A stretch of 64,000 bases of DNA from Paramagnetospirillum magnetotacticum MS-1 (GTDB lineage Bacteria; Pseudomonadota; Alphaproteobacteria; Rhodospirillales; Magnetospirillaceae), in contig NZ_JXSL01000027.1 in NCBI RefSeq assembly GCF_000829825.1, positions 496,001-560,000 of the forward strand, read 5' to 3'. The position numbers were made by a program, and so were the translations under genes. This document shows, one piece after another, positions 23,942-31,776 of the stretch. The notes under the pieces are model-generated. The model worked only from the letters and a program-made list of their open reading frames with translations, was not told the DNA's origin and did no database searches. Within the stretch, counting starts at the first letter, position 1. Every line of letters starts with the position of its first letter.

Positions 23942-26485
23942 TCATTCCCCCGCATCCAGGAGCGTTCCCGACTGACCGCCGTGCTCGTCCAATGGCAGGC
24001 GCACGGTCACGCGGGTTCCCTCCCCCTTGCGGCTGTCCATGACCAGGCTGCCTCCGTGCAGTTCCACGAAAGCCCGCACCAGGGGCAGCCCCAGACCGGT
24101 GCCGTCGTAGCGGCGTGACAGGCTGCCATCAACCTGACGGAAGGGCTGCATCGCCACCACCACCTCATCTTCGCTCATGCCGATCCCGGTATCGGCAACG
24201 GTAAAGCCCACATCTACGCCGATCTTCTCGACAGTGACTTCCACACGACCGCCTTCCGGGGTGAACTTGACCGAATTGGACAGAAGATTGACCAGAATCT
24301 GCAGCAACCGGCGGCGGTCAGCCCTGAGAATGGGCACATCCTCCGCAATGTGGGTGCCGAGAAACAATCCGCCAGAATCGGCGCGGCTTTCGACAATCCG
24401 GATGGCGGCCGCCACCACTTCGGCCGGTTCTACCGGCTCCATGTCGAATTCCATCTGACCCGCCTCGATCTTGGCGATATCGAGAATGTCGTTGATAACC
24501 GCCAGCAAATGGCGGCCCGAGGTCAGGATATCGTTCACATAACCGGCGTAGCGGGCCGAACCCAGCGGGCCGAACATTTCCGACGCCATGACCTCGGAAA
24601 AGCCGATGACGGCATTCAGCGGCGTGCGCAATTCGTGGCTGACATTGGCCAGGAACTCGGTCTTGGCGCGGTTGGCCAGATCGGCCTGTTCCTTCGCAGC
24701 GACCAGTTCGCGTTCGGCACGGATATGCTCGGCGATCTCGGCTTTCAGGGCCTCCGTCCGCTGATGCACACGGCGCTCCAGGCTCTCATTGACCATGTGC
24801 AAGAGACGTTCGGCGGCAATGCGCCCAGTGATGTCGCTGCCATAGACATTCACCACGCCGACGCCGGGCAGGGGCACGAAAACCAGGGACAGAATGCGGT
24901 CGCGGACGGTGATCTCGACCTCTGACTGATCGCCGCTGTCCAGGGCATCGACGATATTGGCCTTCCAGTCGTCGGGCAAAGTGCCGCCCAGATCGATATT
25001 CCAGAACACCAGCAGCCTGGACGCAGCCTGATTGGCATGGGTCACCACGCCGTCGCGGGTGACCCGCAGCACGGGATTGGGATCTTGCGAGGGAAACTGG
25101 GCGAAGATGGCGATGTTTTCTTCCGCCTTGCGGCGGCTTGTCGCATCCTCCACCAGAATCAGCCCGGTATCGACATTGCGGGCCAGCATGGTCTCGAACA
25201 CGCGTTCCTTATCTCCCTCACCGATACGGACCACGTCGCCGCCACTGGTTCGGGCATCCAGGAATGGCTGAAGACCGCCAGCCTGCCGTGCAAAGTCGCG
25301 CATGACGGAATTTTCCGCCTGGGCTCCCTTATCGGTAATGCGGATGACGCCCAGCCCCATGATTTCCGTCACGGAATGCAACAGGCGCAGACGTTCGTTC
25401 TCGGTCGCCAGGGCCGCCTGCTCGGTCAGCATGCGGATACGTGTTTCCCCTTCCGCGCGCAAGGCTAGCCGCGAAAGTTCGACCTCGGAAACAAGAGTCT
25501 CCACCTCGGCTTCCAATTTGGCCAGTTCATCGCACCCCACATCCTTGCTCCGGACGTCGGAAATGCGGTGAGTCAGGGCGGCGACACGGGCCGACGCATT
25601 GCGAATTCTCCAGGCAAGATAAACGAGAGCCAGGAAAAACAGGGTACTCAGCCCCGCCCCCATGATGGTGCGGCTTGAACGCTCCATGGTGACCAGCGGT
25701 TCGCTCATCACGCCTTGCCGGTCACGGGGCAGAGCGGTCAAAAAGGCCAATCCGGAAAATCCGTCCCCCGCCCCCAGCACCCTCGGATCGCCCAGCAGGA
25801 ACGTATCGGCCCAGGCCGCAAGGCTGACCCCAGGCAAGACATCACCCGGCGTTCCGGCGCGCGCCACGATCTGATCCCCACCAGGCTTGGCGGCGAGCAA
25901 AGCATAGCCACGATCCATGTACGGCCCCATGGCCACCCGCAGGAAGTCGTCATCGACGACCGAAACCACCGCCAGGCGGCGGGAATCGTCACCGGGTAAG
26001 GGAGCCGCCGAAATCAGCAACCCCACGGAATCGAGGGCCAGCAATCGCTGCACCCGGCCTGGCGGCAGGTCAGCCAGTATCCCGGCCAGTTCGGGACGGA
26101 GGACCCGGCCCGCCAGTGGCAGGGGCGCGCCCTCCACCGTGCCGCCCTTCAGAATGGCAAGATAATCCACAGGGGGAAATGCCCCGCGCTCCCCGGGGGC
26201 GGGAAACCAGATGGAAGCGTCGCCAGATCGCCCCCCCTGAAACCGCCCAGCCAGGAGCGCCAGGGACTGATGGGACCGCAGCATGTCATCTAGGCGCAAG
26301 GCATCGCGCCCGGCCTTCTGTTGGAGGCGCTCCACCAATATGCCATCGGCGACGCGGATCAGAACTTGCTGATGCACCAATTCGAGCAGCGTCCACAATG
26401 CGACGCAGACGCCCATGCAGATGAACACCAGCCTCACCATGAGACCGCGCCAACCGATCAGCCTTGCTCCCCAAGCCTCGCTCAT
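23942..26485 (-). CDS. Large membrane sensor histidine kinase with PAS domain
   Basis: About 847 residues from ATG 26485 (AGAGG seven bases upstream); ATG 26512 is an alternative. Order: membrane segment (about 15-37), periplasmic sensor of about 230 residues, second membrane segment (about 280-300), a coiled coil rich in Glu/Leu, a PAS-like region (about 455-570), a second coiled segment, HisKA with NVSHELRTPLNAVIGFSEVM, and HATPase (NLLSNSVKF, DTGIGM, GTGLGLP). No receiver domain is attached. It converges on the solute-binding-protein gene with a four-base gap. The signal is unknown. Confidence 0.85.
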   Translation of the reverse strand: MSEAWGARLIGWRGLMVRLVFICMGVCVALWTLLELVHQQVLIRVADGILVERLQQKAGRDALRLDDMLRSHQSLALLAGRFQGGRSGDASIWFPAPGERGAFPPVDYLAILKGGTVEGAPLPLAGRVLRPELAGILADLPPGRVQRLLALDSVGLLISAAPLPGDDSRRLAVVSVVDDDFLRVAMGPYMDRGYALLAAKPGGDQIVARAGTPGDVLPGVSLAAWADTFLLGDPRVLGAGDGFSGLAFLTALPRDRQGVMSEPLVTMERSSRTIMGAGLSTLFFLALVYLAWRIRNASARVAALTHRISDVRSKDVGCDELAKLEAEVETLVSEVELSRLALRAEGETRIRMLTEQAALATENERLRLLHSVTEIMGLGVIRITDKGAQAENSVMRDFARQAGGLQPFLDARTSGGDVVRIGEGDKERVFETMLARNVDTGLILVEDATSRRKAEENIAIFAQFPSQDPNPVLRVTRDGVVTHANQAASRLLVFWNIDLGGTLPDDWKANIVDALDSGDQSEVEITVRDRILSLVFVPLPGVGVVNVYGSDITGRIAAERLLHMVNESLERRVHQRTEALKAEIAEHIRAERELVAAKEQADLANRAKTEFLANVSHELRTPLNAVIGFSEVMASEMFGPLGSARYAGYVNDILTSGRHLLAVINDILDIAKIEAGQMEFDMEPVEPAEVVAAAIRIVESRADSGGLFLGTHIAEDVPILRADRRRLLQILVNLLSNSVKFTPEGGRVEVTVEKIGVDVGFTVADTGIGMSEDEVVVAMQPFRQVDGSLSRRYDGTGLGLPLVRAFVELHGGSLVMDSRKGEGTRVTVRLPLDEHGGQSGTLLDAGE

Positions 26486-26783
26486 GGCCGCCTCTGCGAC
26501 TCCCCGAAACATCGAACAAAGGAAGATTTATTAAACTTATGCATAGGGCACAACACAAACAAGACCCTTTGGAATAATATTTAATAAGAACATAAAATTC
26601 ATATGAATTCTCACATACCGGCCAGACTATGTCTAGTGCCGCTCAGGTTGAATATTGAGGTGAAGTCATTACTCAATATGACGTTTTGAGATGAAGAACC
26701 TCGCCAACCTTATGACTTAAGGATGTGGCTTGTCGTCGCTCGCGCCAATGATATGGTATCGCCGTTCCAAAGGAGGCATGCCT
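26486..26783. promoter_or_regulatory. AT-rich divergent control region with an inverted repeat
   Basis: About 300 bases without a gene between the kinase and pgpA, clearly more AT-rich than its surroundings. It holds a perfect inverted repeat, ATATTGAG (26652-26659) and CTCAATAT (26672-26679), separated by 12 bases. This looks like an operator. Exact promoters could not be fixed. Confidence 0.45.
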
Positions 26784-27266
26784 TTGTCCTATCGCCGCGC
26801 AGGCATTACGGCCTTTCATCCCGCAACCATCGTCTCCACGTGGTTCGGCGCCGGATTATTACCAAAAGGACCGGGAACCTGGGGTTCGGCCGCCGCCCTC
26901 CCCTTCGCCTGGGCATTGATGGCGGCGGGAGGACCCGAGCTGCTGCTGGTGGCCACCCTGATCTGCTTCGCTCTCGGCTGGTGGGCCTCGGCGGTCTATG
27001 TGCGCCGGACCTTGGCCGAGGACCCGAGCGAGGTGGTCATCGATGAAGTGGCCGGGCAATGGATGGTTCTGCTGGCGGCGCCGCTGGACCCCCTCTCTTA
27101 TGGAATCGGCTTTGTCCTGTTTCGCATTTTCGACATCTGGAAGCCCTGGCCGGTAGGCTGGGCCGACCGGAAAATCGGTGGGGGATTAGGCATCATGGCC
27201 GACGATATCCTGGCCGGAGTCTATGGCCTGGGATTGCTGATCCTCTTCAACCACTTTCGGAGTTGA
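26784..27266 (+). CDS. pgpA: Phosphatidylglycerophosphatase A
   Basis: A 160-residue inner-membrane phosphatase that converts phosphatidylglycerol phosphate to phosphatidylglycerol. Family motifs: GLLPKGPGTWGSAAALP, DPSEVVIDEVAGQW (acidic active-site region) and FRIFDIWKPWPVGWADR. A perfect AGGAGG at 26771-26776 is seven bases before TTG 26784 but only one base from ATG 26778, so TTG is the likely start; ATG 26778 is the alternative. Two bases separate it from pncC. Confidence 0.9.
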   Translation: MSYRRAGITAFHPATIVSTWFGAGLLPKGPGTWGSAAALPFAWALMAAGGPELLLVATLICFALGWWASAVYVRRTLAEDPSEVVIDEVAGQWMVLLAAPLDPLSYGIGFVLFRIFDIWKPWPVGWADRKIGGGLGIMADDILAGVYGLGLLILFNHFRS

Positions 27267-27268
27267 GC

Positions 27269-27760
27269 ATGCTGCCCGCCGCTTTGAAAGAGACGGCCGC
27301 CTTGGTTCTCCGCGAGGCCGGACAGCGCGGCGAGCGCATCGCCACCGCCGAATCATGCACAGGCGGACTTGTGGCTGCGGCGCTGACCGCCATTGCCGGA
27401 TCATCCTCGGTGGTGGAGCGCGGCTTCGTCACCTATTCCAACGAAGCCAAGACGGAAATGCTGGGCGTTCCCGCGCCGTTGATCGCCACCCATGGCGCGG
27501 TCAGCCGGGAAGTGGCCGTGGCCATGGCCGAGGGTGCCCTGGCCCATTCCCGCGCCGATGCGGCCGTATCCATTACCGGCATCGCCGGACCGGATGGAGG
27601 CTCGGAGGATAAACCGGTGGGCCTCGTCCATTTCGCCCTGGCACGGCGAGGATGTCCCACACGCCACGCCCGGCACGTCTTTACCGGAGACCGCGATGCG
27701 GTCAGGCTTCAGGCGGCGCTTGCCGCCCTGGACCTGCTTTTGCCGCCACCAGGGATCTGA
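27269..27760 (+). CDS. pncC: CinA-family nicotinamide-nucleotide amidohydrolase
   Basis: A 163-residue stand-alone CinA C-terminal domain, which removes the amide from nicotinamide mononucleotide in NAD recycling. Seen: ATAESCTGGLVAAALTAIAGSSSVVERGFVTYSNEAKTEMLGV, then the conserved SITGIAGPDGGSEDKPVGLVHFAL. It follows pgpA by two bases, a common alphaproteobacterial pairing. The gene overlaps by 59 bases a convergent small gene. The cytoplasmic location is inferred from the lack of a signal. Confidence 0.88.
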   Translation: MLPAALKETAALVLREAGQRGERIATAESCTGGLVAAALTAIAGSSSVVERGFVTYSNEAKTEMLGVPAPLIATHGAVSREVAVAMAEGALAHSRADAAVSITGIAGPDGGSEDKPVGLVHFALARRGCPTRHARHVFTGDRDAVRLQAALAALDLLLPPPGI

Positions 27761-28031
27761 GAATGGCCAGCGGCACGGTCGCCGCGTCCGAGATGATGCT
27801 CAGCCCCTGGCCCCTCAGGGAGGCATAGGGAAAGACACCGCTGGCGCCATAGCCCAGATGCAGCCGGATGCCGGGCAATGCCGCCTCGGCCAGGGAATGG
27901 CAATCGGATACCGATGAGGTGAAGGGGGCGAGAACCACGCCGAAGGCCGCGGCCAGATCGCGGTCGAGTTCGGGATCAGAGCCTGCCGCCCGTTCAAGAC
28001 GCCGTTCCAACGCGGACCAGTCGGTTGCCAT
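27702..28031 (-). CDS. Small hypothetical protein of a recurrent unnamed family
   Basis: A 109-residue protein with pattern LERRLERAAGSDPELDRDLAAAFG, PFTSSVSDCHSLAEAALPG and a closing AATVPLAILRSLVAA. This pattern resembles a family of small proteins seen in alphaproteobacteria and their phages (leucine-rich RLE-A-G-DRELD start, P-T-S-D-A-L middle, A-ALA-L end). No function is known to me. It overlaps the end of pncC and is divergent from the ThDP-enzyme gene. Confidence 0.6.
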   Translation of the reverse strand: MATDWSALERRLERAAGSDPELDRDLAAAFGVVLAPFTSSVSDCHSLAEAALPGIRLHLGYGASGVFPYASLRGQGLSIISDAATVPLAILRSLVAAKAGPGRQAPPEA

Positions 28032-28118
28032 AAGCCCTCCATGTCGTCCATGGACGAGACGACAGGCCTCAGCCTATCCTGTGCTCCAGCCTTGTTCCAG
28101 ATGTACTCGGAGAATTTC

Positions 28119-29792
28119 ATGTCCCAGTCCCGCACCGGAGGCGAAATCCTGGCCGACGCCCTGATCGCCCAGGGCGCCGATACGGTGACCTGCGTGCCGG
28201 GCGAGAGCTTTCTGCCCTTCCTGGATGCCGCCTGGGATCGCCGCGACCGCCTCAAGATCCTGGCGTTTCGCCACGAAGGCGGAGCCGCCTATGCCGCCGA
28301 GGCCCATGGCAAGCTGACCGGGCGGCCCGGCGTGTGCATCGTGGGACGCGGACCCGGCGCCACCCATGCCTCGGTGGGCGTCCACACCGCCTTCCAGGAT
28401 TCCACCCCCATGGTGCTGCTGATCGGCCAGGTGGACCGCCCCATCCGGGGACGCGAAGCCTTTCAGGAGGTGGAACTGGCCCAGATGTTCCTCCCCCTGG
28501 CCAAACGGGTCGAGGAAATCACCTCGCCCGACCGCCTGCCCGAGGCGGTGGCCCGCGCCTTCGCCGCCGCCATGGGCGGGCGCCCCGGTCCAGCGGTGCT
28601 GATCCTGCCCGAGGATATGCTGGCCGAGCGCGCCCAAGTCGCCGATGTGGAACGCCTCGTCCCGGCGCTGCCCCATCCCGGCCCCTGCCGCCTGGAGAAG
28701 ATGGTGGACCTGCTGGGCCAGGCCCAACGCCCTCTGATGCTGGTGGGCGGAGGCGGCTGGAATGCCGAAAGCGCGGGCCTGATCACCACCTTCGCGGAAG
28801 GTTGGAACCTGCCTGTGGCCGCGTGCTTCCGCCGCCAGGACATCATCGACAACGAATCCCCCTCCTATGGCGGCGAACTGGGCTATTCCATGGCGCCCAG
28901 CCTGGGGGCGCGGGTCAAGCAAGCCGACCTGATCCTGGCGGTGGGAACCCGGCTGGGCGATATCGACACGGCCGGGTACAGCCTGATCGAGGCGCCCAAT
29001 CCCAAACAGACGCTGATCCATATCTTCCCGGAAGCCGAGGAATTGGGCCGGGTCTACCGCCCCCACCTTGCCATCGTCTCGGCCATGCTGCCCTTTGCGC
29101 GCCGCGCCGCGCAATTATCCCCGCCAACCCGAATTCCCTGGACGGATTGGGCACGGTCAGTGCGCGACGATCACCTTGCCAATCGTATTCCCAATCCCTG
29201 CCCCGGCGCCCTGGACATGGGACAGGTGATGGCCGAGATCGAGAAACGCCTGCCCGATGACGCCATCATCTGCACCGGAGCGGGCAATTACACCGGCTGG
29301 CCCCAGCGTTTCCACCGGTTCCGCCGTTATCCCGGCCAACTGGCGCCCGCCAACGGCTCCATGGGCTATGGCCTGCCCGCCGCCCTGGCGGCCAAGTCCC
29401 TTCATCCCGACCGGATCGTACTGGCCTTCGCGGGCGACGGCTGCTTCCTGATGACCGGCCAGGAACTGGCCACCGCCAAGCTGCACGGCCTCGCCCCCGT
29501 GATCCTCATCGTCGATAACGGCATGTACGGCACCATCCGCATGCATCAGGAGGCCAGCCATCCCGGACGAACCCTGGCCACCGATCTCGCCAATCCCGAT
29601 TTCGCGGCTCTGGCCGCGTCCTACGGCGCCTGGACGGCGCGGGTGGAGCGCACCGAGGACTTCGCCCCCGCCTTCGATCAGGCTCTGGCCGCAGGACGTC
29701 TTGCCGTGCTGCATCTGGTGATGGACCCGGAAGCCATCACCACCCGCACCACCCTCTCGGCCATTCGGGATAAGGCCCGCGCCAAGGCATAG
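28119..29792 (+). CDS. Thiamine-diphosphate-dependent enzyme, acetolactate-synthase-like
   Basis: A 557-residue protein with all three domains of the acetolactate synthase/pyruvate decarboxylase family. Catalytic Glu lies in FRHEGGAAYAAEAHGKLTGRPGVCIVGRGPG, the central domain in GQAQRPLMLVGGGGWN, and the ThDP/Mg motif is AFAGDGCFLMTGQELATAKLHGLAPVILIVDN. ATG 28119 has GGAG seven bases upstream. It lacks an adjacent ilvN-type small subunit, so it is unlikely to be the biosynthetic acetolactate synthase. The substrate is not identified. Confidence 0.85.
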   Translation: MSQSRTGGEILADALIAQGADTVTCVPGESFLPFLDAAWDRRDRLKILAFRHEGGAAYAAEAHGKLTGRPGVCIVGRGPGATHASVGVHTAFQDSTPMVLLIGQVDRPIRGREAFQEVELAQMFLPLAKRVEEITSPDRLPEAVARAFAAAMGGRPGPAVLILPEDMLAERAQVADVERLVPALPHPGPCRLEKMVDLLGQAQRPLMLVGGGGWNAESAGLITTFAEGWNLPVAACFRRQDIIDNESPSYGGELGYSMAPSLGARVKQADLILAVGTRLGDIDTAGYSLIEAPNPKQTLIHIFPEAEELGRVYRPHLAIVSAMLPFARRAAQLSPPTRIPWTDWARSVRDDHLANRIPNPCPGALDMGQVMAEIEKRLPDDAIICTGAGNYTGWPQRFHRFRRYPGQLAPANGSMGYGLPAALAAKSLHPDRIVLAFAGDGCFLMTGQELATAKLHGLAPVILIVDNGMYGTIRMHQEASHPGRTLATDLANPDFAALAASYGAWTARVERTEDFAPAFDQALAAGRLAVLHLVMDPEAITTRTTLSAIRDKARAKA

Positions 29793-29903
29793 GCCGTAAG
29801 CTCCGACCGATGTCACAATTTATCGAACCTTAGCGATTGCAGCATTGTGGAGTTTCGAGCAGAGTCGAGGCGCCTCCACCTTCCCTCATGCCCCCCCAGG
29901 ATC

Positions 29904-30563
29904 ATGAACGAAATCAGCGCCCCCCTCGCTCCTTCCCCCAGCCCAGGCGAACCCAAGATGGAAAAGCTCGCCGTCGCGGCCGGAGCGACCTTGTTCCGCC
30001 AGGGGGACGCGGGCGATGCCGCCTATATCCTGGAAAAGGGCAAGATCATGATCTTCCAGCAGGTGGAGGGTCAGCGGGTGGAACTGGACACCATCCGGCC
30101 GGGCGAGATTTTCGGCGAAATGGCGGTGATCGACAGCACGGAGCGCATGGCCACCGCCGTCGCCGCCACGGATTGCAGCGTAACCCGCGTCCCCCAGGCC
30201 ATCTTCAACCGCAAGCTTGAAGCCACCGACAAATTCGTCCGTGCCCTGGTCAACATGTTCATCAAGAACATCCGCACCTCGCACCGAATCTTCGTTCGCC
30301 GCCCGCGCAGTTTCCGCGACAATATCAAGCTGATCCGCTTCTTCGCCTTCAATATCCAGCGCTATGCCAGGCTGATGGACGACCGCCCCCTGGGCGACGA
30401 GATGCTGGCGGCACTGGAGAAGGTGGAAAAGGCCGTCGCCGATTTGGCTGAAATCGGTAGCCGCGCCAAGGACAAGCGCCACGATCACATCATGGAGGAA
30501 GGCGATGCCCATAATGTGGGCCTCAAATCCGTGATGGGCACCGAGGGTCACCGGAAGCTTTAG
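29904..30563 (+). CDS. Cyclic-nucleotide-binding domain protein without HTH
   Basis: A 219-residue cytoplasmic protein. The cNMP-binding fold (about 22-135) shows GATLFRQGDAGDAAYILEKGKIMIFQ and RPGEIFGEMAVIDSTERMATAVA, where the phosphate cassette (FGEMAVI...RMATA) is close to consensus. The C-terminal part is helical and charged (RSFRDNIKLIRFFAFNIQRYARLM) and is not a CRP-type helix-turn-helix. It may be an allosteric subunit for another protein. It converges on a lipoprotein gene with 11 bases between. Confidence 0.8.
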   Translation: MNEISAPLAPSPSPGEPKMEKLAVAAGATLFRQGDAGDAAYILEKGKIMIFQQVEGQRVELDTIRPGEIFGEMAVIDSTERMATAVAATDCSVTRVPQAIFNRKLEATDKFVRALVNMFIKNIRTSHRIFVRRPRSFRDNIKLIRFFAFNIQRYARLMDDRPLGDEMLAALEKVEKAVADLAEIGSRAKDKRHDHIMEEGDAHNVGLKSVMGTEGHRKL

Positions 30564-30574
30564 ACTTCCGCCCT

Positions 30575-30835
30575 CTAGCGCGGGGGCAGTTCCTCGACCG
30601 TCACCGATGATGACGACCGGGTGGCCGGAGCCCTGGCGGGCGGCGGGGGCTCTTCCTCGGTCCGCGATTGCGGCTGCGCCGATTGCTGCGAGGCGGTCTG
30701 TGACGACTGATCACCGCGATTACGCTTCTCGATCTCCTTGACGCCGTGGGCCGCCAGTTCCGCGACGGCGCAGCCCGAAAGCCCCGCCGACAGCAAAACG
30801 GCAACCGCCACCCGCAGCAAACCGGACATGGTCAT
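30575..30835 (-). CDS. Small proline/serine-rich lipoprotein
   Basis: An 86-residue protein with signal peptide and lipobox (LSAGLSGCAVAEL), followed by a low-complexity Gln/Ser/Pro/Glu tail (QSSQTASQQSAQPQ, EEEPPPPARAPAT). ATGA overlap with the upstream cyclophilin-like gene indicates translational coupling. No function is recognised; the tail looks disordered and periplasmic. Confidence 0.65.
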   Translation of the reverse strand: MTMSGLLRVAVAVLLSAGLSGCAVAELAAHGVKEIEKRNRGDQSSQTASQQSAQPQSRTEEEPPPPARAPATRSSSSVTVEELPPR

Positions 30836-31218
30836 CCCTCGGACTCTCCGGCCGCTTCGATGCGGACCAGCGCGCCCGCCTCGACCCCGCTGAGAAAGGC
30901 CAGGGAATCACCCGTGCGTCCGAAGATATTGGCGGGAACCGCCAGGCGGATCTCGTCCCCCTCGGAACAAGGGGTGGGGCCATAGGCGATGACCACGGCC
31001 TCTCCCTCATGGCGAAAAGCCAATTCCCCGGCTTCCACCACTTCACGGGCCGTATCCTCGCGATCGGCATGGATGGGAGCCTGGAAATAGACCTCGCCCT
31101 GCCAAGTGGCTGCACGGGCCTCGAACGGCACCGCCGCAAGAACGGCATCGGCCGTGGCCGTATCGTAGAGGTCGATATTCAGGACATGGTGTCCGATGGA
31201 AATCTTCAGCTTACGCAT
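30832..31218 (-). CDS. Cyclophilin-like fold protein (TM1367/DUF3830-like)
   Basis: A 128-residue beta-rich protein. Seen: LKISIGHHVLNIDLYDTATADAVLAAVPFEARAATWQGEVYF, then GDEIRLAVPANIFGRTGDSLAF, a pattern I associate with the small cyclophilin-like family (TM1367 type), whose role is unknown. The reading TWQGEVYFQAP with the late IFGRTGD segment supports it. It heads a two-gene operon with the lipoprotein. Assignment to the exact family is by memory. Confidence 0.6.
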   Translation of the reverse strand: MRKLKISIGHHVLNIDLYDTATADAVLAAVPFEARAATWQGEVYFQAPIHADREDTAREVVEAGELAFRHEGEAVVIAYGPTPCSEGDEIRLAVPANIFGRTGDSLAFLSGVEAGALVRIEAAGESEG

Positions 31219-31338
31219 GCCTTACCGGTCCCGACTGGTTCGGTGTCATGGGGTGACTGTGCCATACCTCAAGGGATTTGACCAGAAGCACAATATCCAC
31301 ACCATATCTGGTGCCGAATAGGCCGAAAGTTAGGTTCT

Positions 31339-31776
31339 TCAATCCTCGTTGGCTGGCCAACGCCTCATGGTCTTCCAGTAAATCTCGATTTCTTGGATCA
31401 AAGCGAAGAACTTATCGACATCGATGGGCTTGACGGCATAGCCGGCGGCACCGGCCAGATAAGACGCCTCGACATCGCGCTCGACACTGGACGTGGTCAG
31501 CACAATCACCGGAATGGCCCGCAGATCGGGATCACTCTTGATGGCGTGCAGGACCTCACGCCCATCCATGCGCGGCATATTGAGATCAAGCAGCACGAAA
31601 TCAGGACGGGGCGCAGCCTCGTAAGGCGTCTTCCGGCTCAGGAAATCCATGGCCTCCCTGCCGTCGGCCACATGATGAAATGCAAAGGGAATCTGGGTTT
31701 CCCTCAGCGCCGTCCTCACAAGCGCGGCATCCGCAGGCTCATCCTCCGCCAACAAGATAACAAGTGGCGAAGTCAT
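31339..31776 (-). CDS. Single-domain response regulator, Rcp1-like
   Basis: A 145-residue receiver domain without an output domain. Acidic pair in LAEDEP, phospho-acceptor Asp in FVLLDLNMPRMDGREVL, then VLTTSSVERDVEASYLAGAAGYAVKPID. The insertion before the Asp strand and the closing YWK resemble Rcp1, the partner of cyanobacterial phytochrome Cph1. It overlaps the kinase gene upstream by four bases, and that kinase has the phytochrome-style HxLQEP box, so they are very probably partners. Confidence 0.88.
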   Translation of the reverse strand: MTSPLVILLAEDEPADAALVRTALRETQIPFAFHHVADGREAMDFLSRKTPYEAAPRPDFVLLDLNMPRMDGREVLHAIKSDPDLRAIPVIVLTTSSVERDVEASYLAGAAGYAVKPIDVDKFFALIQEIEIYWKTMRRWPANED

